A DNA stretch of 64,000 bases from Nematostella vectensis (GCF_932526225.1 NC_064045.1:12146442-12210441); one strand, 5' to 3'; shown: positions 23,301 through 34,372, counted from the stretch's first letter. Notes: a model not told the origin generated them from the letters alone. Numbers and translations are program-made.

Positions 23301-26286
23301 AGTCACACAACTTTTCCTTCTTTCGCGCTTAATGCCAATCATTATACAATAACATTCTTGAATCATGTACCTGACATTCTTGAGGATCCTGCACTTTATT
23401 TCTTATGAAAATCCTGCCCAGAAAATTACCGCTGGAAACATTTCCTAGCAGAACTAGTTCTGGGGCGTGATGCCTGCTAAAGTGGTCAATTATTTGATAA
23501 GTCGGAAGCTTATTAAGCCAATTAAAAACAGTTGATGAAATCAAAATTATTCTGATGGAATCACAAATGCTAAGTTTCTTGCTTTGGGATACCAAAATGA
23601 AACGTCATAAATATGCCCTAGGTTGTCTTGTTGTGGATTTGTATAAACTTTTTGGGAAGAAAAGCTGTTGTCGACAAAATGTGAGAAATTCAGCCTTTGT
23701 TTATGTTAATCTCATGCTGCAGCCCAACACTCCTGCAGGTGAATTTTCACTGGTACGTTAGATATGGATCTGATCTCCAAGCACTTGGAGCTTCTTTGCT
23801 TGCTTTTGGAAGATCAACTTCAGCGAGAAAACAATCACAACAACAGGGTTCTTGGAAAGGTTCAAGTCACCAATTATGCCGGTTTTTGAAAATAAGTGGC
23901 AAAATTTGGAATATCAGCAGGCTTTTATCGAACCAACTGAACAAAATTGTTGCTCTTTCCCTTAACATGAAAGGATCACAAGCAATTCTGACTTCAGACA
24001 CTTATATCTGGAATGGAACAAAGGGCTCCTTTTATCGTGCAAAACAAAGATTGTTGATTAGAATTTACAAGTAAACACTGCTTTTGGTTGGCCCTTGGCC
24101 CAATCACAGCAGAGTAGCTCCTAGAATTTTTTAATTCAAAATTGTTGCAAACTTTTCCATCGGCACTTACAGGGAGAGAGGGTGATTTTTGTTAGCACTC
24201 GCTAGGTACTAAGGATATTCATAAGCATGACGCTTGGATTGGTCAAGGGTCCGTGAGTATTTAGAGGACACGAAACCCAAGACTAGATTGCAACGTAAGA
24301 AAACATTTTGATTGTTGTATAGAGGAAATAGATCTCATAGATGTCACACAGTGTTTCATAAACAATAGTCACGAAACTCAAATGAGATCTTTTTTTTTAA
24401 CTTTTCACTCAATGAAAAAAAGGTTTAATCTGAATATCTTTTCACCAGAAGCACCTAAAGATATGCAGCCACAAAGCTGTCAAGTGCATATTGGAGGGAT
24501 GCAATGTGAAAGTTCCGAGAATTTTAATGGAGAAACACACAAACACTTGTGGATGGAGACTCCTTCACTGCAAGCCCTGCAATTTGTCTTATCCCAAAAA
24601 GGATGAGGAGGTCAGCGAATAATTTGTTTTCCTTTTGTTTTTCTGTGGCATTTTTTAAAATTGAGTTTTCATTTTTACAGACTGTGCAGCACAAAGATGA
24701 CTGCCCGCTAGCCTTTCTTCCTTGTAGATTCAGTGAAATAGGTTGTACGTTCAAGGTAAGCTCTCATGTATACAGTGACACAGTCAGTAAAGAGGTGAGC
24801 TCTCATATGTACAGTGACACAGTCTGTAATATAGGTGAGCTCTCATATGTACAGGGACACAGTTTGTAAGATAGAGGTGAGCTCTCATATGTACAGTGAC
24901 ACAGTCTGTAATATAGGTGAGCTCTCATATGTACAGGGACACAGTCTGTAAGATAGAGGTGAGCTCTCCTATGTACAGTGACACAGTCTGTAATATAAAG
25001 GTGAGCTCTCATATGTACAGTGACACAGTTTGTAAGATAGAGGTGAGCTCTCATATGTACAGTGACACAGTCTGTAATATAGGTGAGCTCTCATATGTAC
25101 AGGGACACAGTCTGTAAGATAGAGGTGAGCTCTCCTATGTACAGTGACACAGTTTGTAAGATAGGTGAGCTCTCATATGTACAGTGACACAGTCTGTAAG
25201 ATAACGGCAAGCTCTCATATGTACAGTGACATAGTCTGTAAGATAGCGGTGAGCTCTAATACTAAGCATTTTAAAGCCCCGGGGTGACCGCTTCAAAGAG
25301 GCTCGACCATGAGCTGATGAGCGCTTTAACTTATTTCGACTGTAACCACGAGTTGTAACTGTGTCCCTTCGGTACGATATTTACAGGGTCGAGAAAGTGC
25401 ACGTGATGAGCACTGTGAAAGCGCGGTCCAAACACACCTCCACATCGCCTGCGAGACCATCAGAGACAATAAGGAACAGATAAGTGATCTACATAAAGAA
25501 CTTGATAAGGTTCGTCAAGAACTACAAACAAAGTCGTGTGACCACATGAAAGAAGTGAACGCCATTCGTGAAAAACACGATGAAGCCATCCGCGACAACA
25601 AAGGACAAATAGAAGCACTAAGCAAAGAACACGGAATCGCCTCAAATACCATCCATGAAAACAAAGAACAACTTGATACTCTTAAGAAAGAACTCGGTAT
25701 CGCCTCGGAGACGATCCGTAAAAATAGAGATCAAATAGCAAAGCTTAGCACTGCTTGCAAGACGCAGTACACGGACGGAACGTTTGTGTGGAGAATCTGT
25801 AATTACAAAGATAAATACAAAAAGGCAGTCGCTTTTGCCACCAACCAAGAAGTAAAAGGCGGCAACAGCGATAGTGATGACGATATTAGTATGGCGGGTG
25901 ACATAATGGTAAGTCTTCCATTCTACACTTCAAGGTACGGCTACAAAATGCGCCTTAAAGCCTATCCTAACGGGTACGGCGATGGAAAAGGGACGCATCT
26001 TTCGCTCTCTATCAGGATTATGAAGGGAGAGTACGATGCGATACTAGAGTGGCCTTTCAGACGGAAGATCACTCTCAGTCTCATCAATCAGAGCGAGCAG
26101 TGGCGCAGTGAGACGGTGGAGATATACCCTGATGATGCGACGCCTGATAAGAAACATAAATTTGAGAGACCCATTGAGAATGAAAACGTGGGCTGTGGAT
26201 ACTCTTGTTTTATATCACACATGGAGCTTAATTCAGGCGACTACATCAAGGATGACGTCATCTTCATCGAGGCGGTGATCACGTGA
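17359..26286 (+). CDS. TRAF-family adaptor (RING, TRAF zinc fingers, coiled coil, MATH)
   Basis: Six exons join in frame: 17359-17537, 18022-18070, 22854-22955, 24449-24610, 24681-24755 and 25387-26286, giving 488 residues. The RING is the C3HC3D type (Cys30, 33, 45, His47, Cys50, 53, 66, Asp69). Cys/His-rich TRAF-type zinc fingers follow (exons 3-5), then a heptad-like coiled coil (about residues 200-310) and a C-terminal MATH/TRAF-C domain (TFVWRICNYKDKYKK ... SGDYIKDDVIFIEAVIT). TRAFs trimerise on receptors of the TNFR or IL-1R/Toll type and act as cytoplasmic E3 ligases. Intron 2 holds an LTR element and intron 5 a minisatellite. An inverted decayed copy of the 3' half lies at 31.4-33.5 kb. 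The orthologue number is not assigned. Confidence 0.92.
18105..18172 (+). repeat. tRNA-derived sequence (SINE head or tRNA pseudogene)
   Basis: A box A-like TGGCCTAGTGTGCTAGCG and a box B-like GGTTCAAGTCC lie at tRNA-like spacing, and a closing GGACG/GG-rich start is visible. It does not fold into a clean cloverleaf. It is cut immediately after box B by the LTR element, whose 5-bp target duplication GGCTC is its last visible part. Confidence 0.65.
18173..18336 (+). repeat. 5' LTR of the TRAF-intron retrotransposon
   Basis: Starts TGTTATAATATTAG and ends CCGTCTTATAACA, with a C-run and GCGGGCTCAC(G/A)CG block inside. The partner is 22564-22725. Confidence 0.93.
18443..19465 (+). pseudogene. 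Retrotransposon Gag plus start of protease (interrupted)
   Basis: An open 340-codon frame starting MAEREWFNKPGPLILDAQ. The N-terminal half is capsid-like. A zinc knuckle follows near residue 235 (CRKCKKVGHFARVC, CCHC type), preceded by a CKFCGLKHSFSKGKC motif. Near residue 312 comes the aspartic protease signature ADTGAEANVIP. A stop at 19463 truncates the protease, so the frame no longer leads into Pol. Confidence 0.88.
19563..22469 (+). pseudogene. Retrotransposon Pol (RT, RNase H, integrase), broken
   Basis: Pol is split over three frames. A stop occurs at 19986-19988 within the RT, a frame change between about 20300 and 20363, and another at about 21417. Visible domains are RT with ALDACSGFLQL and the catalytic IIVDDFL; RNase H with LNADASSTGLGAV; an HHCC-like zinc region around 21340-21470; and integrase with GTDLFDYGGHTYLVV, ISDNGSQY and a downstream GAAEKAVQ glutamate. 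At least two shifts and two stops make it non-functional. Confidence 0.9.
22564..22725 (+). repeat. 3' LTR of the TRAF-intron retrotransposon
   Basis: Begins TGTAATAATATTAG right after the purine tract and ends TTATAACA; followed by GGCTC, the target duplication. Confidence 0.93.
24760..25260 (+). repeat. Intronic minisatellite built from the intron-5 splice donor
   Basis: About twelve copies of a 40-42 bp unit that starts at the exon-5/intron-5 junction. The true donor is AAG|GTAAGCTCTCATG. Every later unit restarts with ATAG|GTGAGCTCTC or AGAG|GTGAGCTCTC, a donor-consensus match. Variants differ in GATAGAG versus ATATAG at the unit end and GGGACAC versus GTGACAC. Confidence 0.93.
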
Positions 26287-26619
26287 TACAATGAAACATA
26301 ACATACATACGAAACATCGTGACACTTTTCAAAGTTAACTTTTTAAAGTTCAAATTGATTGAATTTAGCTATACCTCTAAGCCTAGGGGTGTTTCCCCTA
26401 AATAGCCACAGAGATCGCGAAAACGGCGCAGTTACAGAAAATGCTCTACCCGAGTGTGTGATCTTGACATAAATCAAAGATAATTTTAGTTTTTCTGGAC
26501 TTGTGCACCTATTTCATTATATGCCCAATTCTTGTCTTTTAGTGAATCAATTACTAGGAAACAATTAGTTTATACACACAAAATTATGGTCCAGCTTTTT
26601 ACAAACTCTCCCCTTTGTA

Positions 26620-26870
26620 GACGGATTATTAGATCCCCCCCTTAAAAAAAAAAAGAAAAAAAAAGAAAATCGAGCAGATCCGAAAGGCATAGCCTTAGCA
26701 TGCTTCGAATTATAGGGGGCATGATAAAGAAAGGTTAGGAAAACATTAGGGGGCACAGCCACGCCCCTATTCGTCATTTCCTTATAATTTTTGAAAATAT
26801 TGGGGATGGGGTGTGTGGGAGGCACGTGCCCCCAGTGCCCCACCCCCCGGCCCTAAGGTAGAACATCGAG
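26620..26870. repeat. Dispersed repeat related to 51330-51480
   Basis: Shares with 51330-51480 the block TCATTT(CC)TTATAATTTTTG, then AAAATATTGGGG and a tail of GCACGTGCCC, CCCACCCCC and GGCCCT. It begins with C-rich and A-rich runs. It is non-coding. Confidence 0.65.
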
Positions 26871-26993
26871 CAGCATTGTATATTAATATATATATAGGTC
26901 TTTATTTGAATCGCATTGAAGTTAATAAAGAATGAAATAAAGTGACAAATACAGTACTACTTTGAAACATAAAGTATATATTCTTTATTAAAT

Positions 26994-27092
26994 CAATACA
27001 CCAAAAACTGGAAATCGGCTCTGCCAAATTTTCGTCTTTAATAAGACTTCTTCAGGGCAGAGTCGATTTCCAGTTTTTGGTGTATTGTATTC
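26994..27092 (-). repeat. Palindrome with hammerhead-like core
   Basis: Arms of about 35 bp (ACACCAAAAACTGGAAATCG ... and its complement) flank a central segment. On the minus strand the centre reads CTCTGCC-CTGAAGA-A-GTCTT-ATTA-AAGAC-GAAA-ATTT-GGCAGAG. This has the order of hammerhead parts (helix I, CUGANGA, stem II, GAAA, helix I') with one extra A before stem II. It probably derives from a retroelement end; activity is uncertain. Confidence 0.5.
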
Positions 27093-27794
27093 ATTGTTCT
27101 GGTACGAGATCGCGACAGTTTGTGCTTTTTGATTCTATTCTTTATTAAATCGATATTCTTCGCATGATAAAGAGAGTTTAAATAAATTTTAAGGGGTCTT
27201 CTTTTGCCACCCTCATCCTTATCTTGCCGGGCAGCGTCATAGTTTTGTACCTGACTTGCATTTGAGTTTTCGGAATTGATTTTGACTTTTATGCATTGCT
27301 CGTTGAATTTCGCTTTTTTACACACAAAAAACAAAATAAGTCGATGACAATATACCTAAAGCTTCCACATCTGAGAATCGGGGCTTGCTAGAGATAGTGT
27401 TCACGGTTCACGGCAAAATGTGTACCGATGCTTGTAGTGAAAGGCGCGAAACAAACATTTCAAACTGCTGTAGCCAATCAGAGTGCACCATTCGATTCCA
27501 TCTCCTTACACTTCCCAAAATCTCGTATTGGATTGTTGACATATGGGGCTCGGTGTGGATTATGGGAAGGCGTACGATGGATCATGGGATGCTTGCGATG
27601 GATTATGGGAAGGCGTACGATGGATTATGGGAGGCCGCGTAGGAGGGCGCGATAGCTTTCATCACCACCCACCTTCCCTCCGCTTGGCATTTGTTAGTGG
27701 CGATTTTGAAACCATCTGAATAAAAATATCTAGAATTTGCAAATATCTGGAATACATATTCAATATCAAACAGTCTTTTTCAGAGGACACTAGG

Positions 27795-28215
27795 CTTAGC
27801 TAGGGGTTGATGAAGGGGGTGTAACAAGGGGTTGGTGAAGGGGCGTAACCAGGGGTGAGGACACTGGGCGTAACCAGGGGTTGGTGGAGGAGGCGTAGCC
27901 AGGGGTGAGGACACTGGGCGTAGCTAGGGGCTGGTGAAGGGGGCGTAGCCAGGGGTGAGAACACTGGGCGTAGCTAGGGGCTGGTGAAGGGGGCGTAGCC
28001 AGGGGTGAGAACACTGGGCGTAGCTAGGGGCTGGTGAAGGGGGCGTAGCCAGGGGTGAGGACACTGGGCGTAGCTAGGGGCTGGTGAAGGGGGCGTAGCC
28101 AGGGGTGATGAAACTGGGCGTAGCTAGGGGCTGGTGGAGGGGGCGTAGCTAGGGGCTGTTGAAGGGGGCGTAGCTAGGGCTTTGTGCAGGGATCTTAGCT
28201 AGGGTTTGCTGCAGG
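27795..28215 (+). repeat. G-rich minisatellite, about 50-bp unit
   Basis: About eight degenerate copies alternating a GGGCGTAGCTAGGGGCTGG half and a GGGCGTAGCCAGGGGTGAG half, each preceded by GAAGG or ACACT. Both halves are themselves related, so the array arose from an approximately 25-bp ancestor. Non-coding. Confidence 0.9.
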
Positions 28216-29360
28216 TGGCTTAGCCTTCTTCAGGTTACAGACACTGGCATGTTACAGAAAGTGTTACACAGTTCATTGATTATCAAAACATGTATAATAA
28301 TAGTAAATAGAGAAGTGGTTGATGATTAATTTGCTTCTGGTAGATCGTGCCGGCACTTAATAACCCGATGGTCTCAACCGGCGTAAAGAAACCATAAAGT
28401 AATCTCACTGATTGGTTTGAATGTTGTCCAAAGTTGTTCAAATGTCATTATAGGTCTTTTAAAAGGATTTCAAAAAGGTTGAAAAGAGGGAAAAAAATAA
28501 GTGGGAACTAAGAAGGTATCTATGCATATGGGAATATGCTGATATGTTGAACCCCGGGGAGGGGGGGTGGGACTCCCCAGAAAAGTAGACGGGCCGCTCG
28601 TCACACTCTTTGGGTATAAAATTTCGATCAACTGCCATCCCTCATATTAGGGGTTGTTGAATGATTTATCCGATTTTTGCTATCTCTTAAGATATAAAAT
28701 TCGACCAATTGCTATTCCTAAGGGTGTGTTTAAAATTCCCTTGACCACCCAATTTGCTATCTCTTAGGGGTAAGAAGTCCTGTTGACCACGCTCAAAGTG
28801 CCATCCCTTAGGGTTAAAATCGATTTCGCTGACGGTCACCCCGCCTGTTTTTATCGCAGTCCCCCCCTGGCAATTAAACCAGCACTCAAGTTTATATAAA
28901 TCTACGAATAATGGTCTTTTGCAAACATCCAATTAAAGCAATTTGTCCAAAGAAAACACATCGGGGGGGGGGGGGGGGGGGGTTACATTTCATGTTGTAA
29001 TGTAACCCTCCTTGTTTATTTTGTGACATTATGGCGGCTCCCTCGATGATGATTTCCTGAAATTGTGTAGTTCCAGAAAATATTCATGCCCCCCATGGAT
29101 TAAATATTCCGGTGGGGTGGGGGGTTCAAACGCCCAGGAATTTCCAGAGGGGAGGGAGGGTGGTAAAATGCCCCTTTTCCTTAACAGTTACTGTATTTTT
29201 TTTTCCAGGGGGTTGGAAATTCCAGAGGGGTGGGGGGTCATACCTCCGACCCTCTCAATAGGGGGATATGGATATTTTCTGGTACTCCACATATTCTGAA
29301 ATATTATGATTATCAAGAGAGTTGGCGTTTTACACAATTTACCGGTAATGGTCCCTTGGC
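28216..29360. other. Intergenic with degenerate repeats and homopurine runs
   Basis: From 28560 to 28870 a degenerate repeat of about 60 bp reiterates a motif like GCTATC(C/T)CTTAGGG and AAAATTCGA. A pure G run of about 19 lies at 28964-28982. 29080-29290 is again a G-rich dispersed element. No gene is seen. Confidence 0.5.
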
Positions 29361-29364
29361 ATTA

Positions 29365-31290
29365 TCCAGGAAAAACGCTTTAATCTTTCAATCTAAGATA
29401 TTATCCAGAAAAGACACTTTAGACTTGCAATCTAAGATATTGTCCAGGAAAGACACTTTAAACTTGCAATCTAAGATATTGTCTAGGAAAAAACACTTTA
29501 AACTTTCAATCTAAGATATTGTCCAGGAAAGACACTTTACACTTGCAATCTAAGATATTGTTCAGGAAAGACACTTTACACTTGCAATCTAAGATATTGT
29601 CCCGGAAAGACACTTTACACTTGCAATCAAAGATATTGTCCAGGAAAGACACTTTACACTTGCAATCTAAGATATTGCCCAGGAAAGACACTTTAGACTT
29701 GCAATCTAAGATATTGTCCAGGAAAGACACTTTACACTTGCAATCTAAGATATTGTCCAGGAAAGACACTTTACACTTGCAATCTAAGATATTGTCCAGG
29801 AAAGACACTTTACACTTTCAATCTAAGATATTGTCCAGGGAGGACACTTTACACTTGCAATCTAAGATATTGTCCAGGAAAGACACTTTACACTTGCAAT
29901 CTAAGATATTGTTCCGGAAAGATACTTTAGACTTGCAATCTAAGATATTGTCCAGGAAAGACACTTTACACTTGCAATCTAAGATATTGTCCAGGAAAGA
30001 CACTTAACACTTGCAATCTAAGATATTGTCCAGGGAAGACACTTTACACTTGCAATCTAAGATATTGTCCAGGGAAGACACTTTACACTTGAAATCTGAG
30101 ATATTGTCCAGGAAAGACACTTTAGACTTTCAATCTAAGATATTGTCCAGGAAAGACACTTTACACTTGCAATCTAAGATATTGTTCAGGAAAGACACTT
30201 TACACTTGCAATCTAAGATATTGTCCCGGAAAGACACTTTACACTTGCAATCAAAGATATTGTCCAGGAAAGACACTTTACGCTTGCAATCTAAGATATT
30301 GTCCAGGAAAAATGCTTTAGACTTGCAATCTAAGATGTTGTCCAGGAAAGACACTTTACACTTGCAATCTAAGATATTGTCCAGGAATGACACTTTACAC
30401 TTGCAATCTAAGATATTGTTCCGGAAAGATACTTTACACTTGCAATCTAAGATATTGTCCAGGAAAGACACTTTAGACTTGCAATCTAAGATATTGTCCA
30501 GGAAAGACACTTTAGACTTGCAATCTAAGATATTGTCCAGGAAAGACACTTTACACTTGCAATCTAAGATATTGACCAGGAAAGACACTTTACACTTTCA
30601 ATCTAAGATATTGTCCAGGAAAGACACTTTACACTTGCAATCTAAGATATTGTCCAGGAAAGACACTTTACACTTGCAATCTAAGATATTGTCTAGGAAA
30701 GACACTTTACACTTGCAATCTAAGATATTGTCCAGGAAAGACACTTTACACTTGCAATCTAAGATATTGTCCAGGAAAGACACTTTACACTTGCAATCTA
30801 AGATAATGTCCAGGAAAGACACTTTACACTTGCAATCTAAGATATTGTCCAGGAAAGACACTTTACACTTGCAATCTAAGATAATGTCCAGGAAAGGTAC
30901 TTTACACTTGCAATCTAAGATATTATCCAGAAAAGACACTTTACACTTGCAATCTAAGATATTGTCCAGGAAAGACACTTTACACTTGCAATCTAAGATA
31001 TTGTCCAGGAAAGACACTTTACACTTGCAATCTAAGATATTGTCCAGGAAAGACACTTTAAACTTTCAATCTAAGATATTTTCCAGGAAAGACACTTTAA
31101 ACTTTCCATCTAAGATATTATCCAGGAAAGACGCTTTAAACTTTCAAGCTAAGATATTATCCAGGAAAGACACTTTACACTTGCAATCTAAGATATTGTC
31201 CAGGAAAGACACTTTACACTTGCAATCTAAGATATTGTCCAGGAAAGACACTTTACACTTGCAATCTAAGATATTTCCCAGGAAAGGGTG
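29365..31290 (+). repeat. Large 39-bp minisatellite, about 49 copies
   Basis: A 39-bp unit containing AAGATATTGTCCAGGAAAGA and CACTTTACACTTGCAATCT, repeated about 49 times with point variants and almost no length changes. Since 39 is a multiple of 3, long frames stay open on both strands (KILSRKDTLHLQS per unit on plus). There is no start context, non-repeat domain or splice support, so I regard the frames as artefacts. Confidence 0.97.
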
Positions 31291-31394
31291 GTATCTAATG
31301 GCCCGTCTGTAAGGGGAGACTGTACAAAGCTGGGCCATAACTTGGAGTGTATAAGCTTGTTGGTTTCAAGTAATTGATTCACTATAGAAGACAA

Positions 31395-33520
31395 GTATTG
31401 GGCATTGAAAATATAATGAAATAGGTGCACAAGTCTAGAAAAAGCAAAAATTATCTTTGATTAAGATCACACACTCGGGTAGAGCATTTCTGTGACTACG
31501 CCATTTTTGCTATATTCTCTGCGATCATATGTGACTATTTAGGGGAAGTCACTCCTAGGCTACTGATTGAGGTTTGCTAAATTCAATCGATTTGAATTTT
31601 AAAATGTTAACTTCAAAAGTGTCACATGTTTTGAATGCAGGTGTCCTGTTTAATTAATTCACGTGATTACCGCCTTGATGAAGATGACGTCATCCTTTTG
31701 TACTCGCCTGAATTTAAATTCCGTGTGATATAAACACACGAAAATCCATAACTATCGTTATCACCCTCAATGGGTCTGTCGAAACAAGCTTTAAAATGAG
31801 GCGGCGCATCATCAGGGTATATCACCCCAGTCTGACGGCGCCACTGCTCGCTTTGATCGATGAGACTGAGTGTGATCTTCCGTCTGAAAGGCCACTCTAG
31901 TATCGCATCACACTCTCCCTTAGGATGGGCTTCAAGGCTCATTTTGTAGCCGTAACTTGAGGTGTAGACTGGAAGGCTGAACAATACTCCATTCGTCATG
32001 ACATCGTCGTCGTTGAGGTTGTTTTCAATAGCTTCACTGTTGTCATCTTCGTCTTCCCTTTCGTCGCCATGGTCGTCGTCGCTATCGTAGTCATAGTCTT
32101 CGTCGCTATCGTAGTCAGAAGCGTCGTCGCTATCGCGGTCATCGTCGTCTACTTCTTGGTTGTCAACAAAAGCGACTGCCATTTTGTATTTATCTATGTA
32201 ATTACAGATTCTCCACACAAACGTTCCGTCCGTTCACAAACGTTCCGTTGCTATTTGTTCCCTGTCCTTACGGATCGTCTCCGAGGCGATTCCGAGTTCT
32301 TTCTTAAGAGTTTCAACTTTTTCATGGATGGTATAAATTGAGGCTCTTTCGTCCCTTGTAGTCGCGGATGGCTCTATCGTGTTTTTCACGTATGGCGTTC
32401 ACTTCTTTCATGTGGTCACACGACTTTGTTTGTAGTTCTAGACGAACCTGGTCGAGTTCTTTGTGTAGAGCGCTTATCTGGTTCTTATTGTCTCTGATGA
32501 TCTCGCAGGCGATGTCGAAGTGTGTTTGGACCGCGCTTTCACAGTGCTCATCACGCGCACTTTTTCGACCCTGCAAATATCGTACAGAAAATGAAGGACA
32601 CAGTTACAACTCGTGGTAAATATCGAGACCAATAAAAGCCCATAGACATATACATATATATGTGTTTATGTGGTTCACCCTTAAAAATTTCGGAAGTTTC
32701 ATGTTGCATCCTTTCAATTTGCACTTTACAGCCTCATGTCTGCATATTTTCAAGTGCTCCTGATGAAAAGATATTCATATTAAGACGTTTTTTTCATGGA
32801 AGAAAATGTCTAGTTAACAAATAGATCTCATTTTTAGGTGTGTCTGTCCTCTGATAGATGCACCGAGGACGTCACAGCGAATCGAGCAAAAAAGTATGAA
32901 ACGAAACCCAGTAAGTTCTTCTATGCATCTAATTCTAGAGGACAGAAGCACAAAAAAATAAATGAAAAAATGAGATCTATTTCTTTTATACAACAATCAA
33001 AATGTTTTCTTACATTTACATTGCAATATAGTTTTGGGAAGTGCACTGTTCATGATGGGGGAAATATCATCATTCGGAATTGAACACGAGGAGAGATAAG
33101 CAAAACACTCCATCTTAGCTCCGGAATCAGGAGGACATCCGGGATCTTTTATTGTGACTGACACTAAGGGAACGAAAAGGAATTGTTGCTTACAGATAGC
33201 AAAAAAGCAAACACATTCTGTCTATATTCAGATAGTCCTGGTAGTCAGGTAGTATAATGGTGATAACCCCAACAACGTATTTAGGATTTTTAATTTTGAC
33301 CATCCATTTGATATCTGATGAAATACTATGCTGTGACTTTTTTCAGGTCATTTTTCTTTCCCAGACTGCTTTGCATGCCCTTATTTTTTTCTTTGCCCAT
33401 CAACTACCAAATATAAATAATATCATTCATTTTTTATGAGCTTGACTTTGGCCTTTTAATGCATCTCAAAGCAGAAATGTGTGGTGTAGTAATTAATAAA
33501 ACCCAAGAATGAGATTCTCA
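31395..33520 (-). repeat. Inverted partial duplicate of the TRAF 3' region
   Basis: Reads, on the minus strand, as a decayed copy of about 22985-26545. Matches appear in order: intron 3 (33245-33520 to about 22990-23240), an AACAATCAAAATGTTTTCTTA block (about 33000 to 24300), the zinc-finger exon (about 32698-32785), the coiled coil, MATH and the 3' flank (31395-31660 to 26290-26545). The minisatellite of intron 5, exon 5 and about 1 kb of intron 3 are missing. Confidence 0.88.
31667..32785 (-). pseudogene. TRAF pseudogene (zinc finger remnant, coiled coil, MATH)
   Basis: Order on the minus strand is a zinc-finger exon remnant (about 32785-32698, no longer open), a coiled-coil exon (32578-32325; GRKSARDEHCESAVQTH ...), then MATH (about 32218-31667). 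The coiled coil is shorter than in the intact gene and shifts frame near 32325. A tandem duplication of ACGGAACGTTTGTG just before MATH adds an in-frame stop. MATH keeps WRICNYIDKYK and DAILEWPFRRKITLSLIDQS but lacks about 15 residues around the GTHLSLSI segment. It gained an Asp/Ser-rich stretch of about 40 residues, and its end is truncated (SGEYKRMTSSSSRR). There is no RING and no obvious promoter. Confidence 0.85.
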
Positions 33521-33870
33521 AGGCTCGAGCTTCACTCTTTTACTGTCATATAGGTATTGGCTAGCAAAGCGACAAGCCTCTGCCCACATTGCCTAGGTTT
33601 TTCACATTTCCGTTAGAACAGAATTTATATGACGGAGCTGATTGCCGGTTGGTTATAATCCTCCGATATGGGGCTTTGTATTTGTCAATTGATAACACGT
33701 GATCACAACATCACAAACAGATATGACGGCGGCGAGTGTTACTAAACTAAAGTAAACTAAACTAAAGTAAATCTATAGCTAATTCTCATTCAGACCTCAA
33801 ATTGAATATTCGATGAAAGAACAAAGGGCCATACCAAGGGGGGAGGGGTGGGGGTGCAGGCAGAACGGAG

Positions 33871-34372
33871 GAATGTCGCAATAGACAGGATAGACAGGAA
33901 TGTCGCAATAGACAGGATAGACAGGAATGTCGCAATAGACAGGATAGACAGGAATGTCGCAATAGACAGGATAGACAGGAATGTCGCAATAGACAGGATA
34001 GACAGGAATGTCGCAATAGACAGGATAGACAGGAATGTCGCAATAGACAGGATAGACAGGAATGTCGCAATAGACGGATAGACAGGAATGTCGCAATAGA
34101 CAGGATAGACAGGAATGTCGCAATAGACAGGATAGACAGGAATGTCGCAATAGACAGGATAGACAGGAATGTCGCAATAGACAGGATAGACAGGAATGTC
34201 GCAATAGACAGGATAGACAGGAATGTCGCAATAGACAGGATAGACAGGAATGTCGCAATAGACAGGATAGACAGGAATGTCGCAATAGACAGGATAGACA
34301 GGAATGTCGCAATAGACAGGATAGACAGGAATGTCGCAATAGACAGGATAGACAGGAATGTCGCAATAGACA
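33871..34372 (+). repeat. 27-bp minisatellite, about 18 copies
   Basis: Unit GAATGTCGCAATAGACAGGA plus TAGACAG, repeated nearly perfectly; one unit near 34075 has lost two bases. The multiple-of-3 unit leaves all three minus-strand frames open, which explains the 284-, 211- and 189-codon frames there. Not coding in my view. Confidence 0.96.

Larger units (their letters stand above)
26287..27794. other. TRAF 3' flank and intergenic DNA, no gene
   Basis: 26287-26545 is the TRAF 3' flank, shared in inverted form with 31395-31660. A dispersed repeat with G/C runs fills about 26620-26870, related to 51330-51480. A 100-bp palindrome lies at 26994-27092. Near 27545-27640 a short GATTATGGGA(A/T)(G/GC)-type repeat occurs four times. 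A minus-strand frame at 27334-27038 is unassigned. Confidence 0.55.

Noticed and set aside
24760..25260. CRISPR-like direct repeats.
   Set aside because: Units are contiguous without unique spacers, in an intron of an animal gene; the same holds for the other arrays.
25310..25340. CTGATGA near 25311 as a second hammerhead.
   Set aside because: No GAAA core or pairing helices follow it.
29519..31312. Long plus-strand frames of 162 and 433 codons in repeat KILSRKDTLHLQS, and matching minus frames.
   Set aside because: The frames are produced by a 39-bp tandem repeat, are open on both strands, lack non-repeat domains and end where the repeat ends.
31667..32218. A second intact TRAF gene.
   Set aside because: The copy lacks RING and exon 5, has a frameshift and an in-frame stop before MATH, and has a truncated C-terminus.
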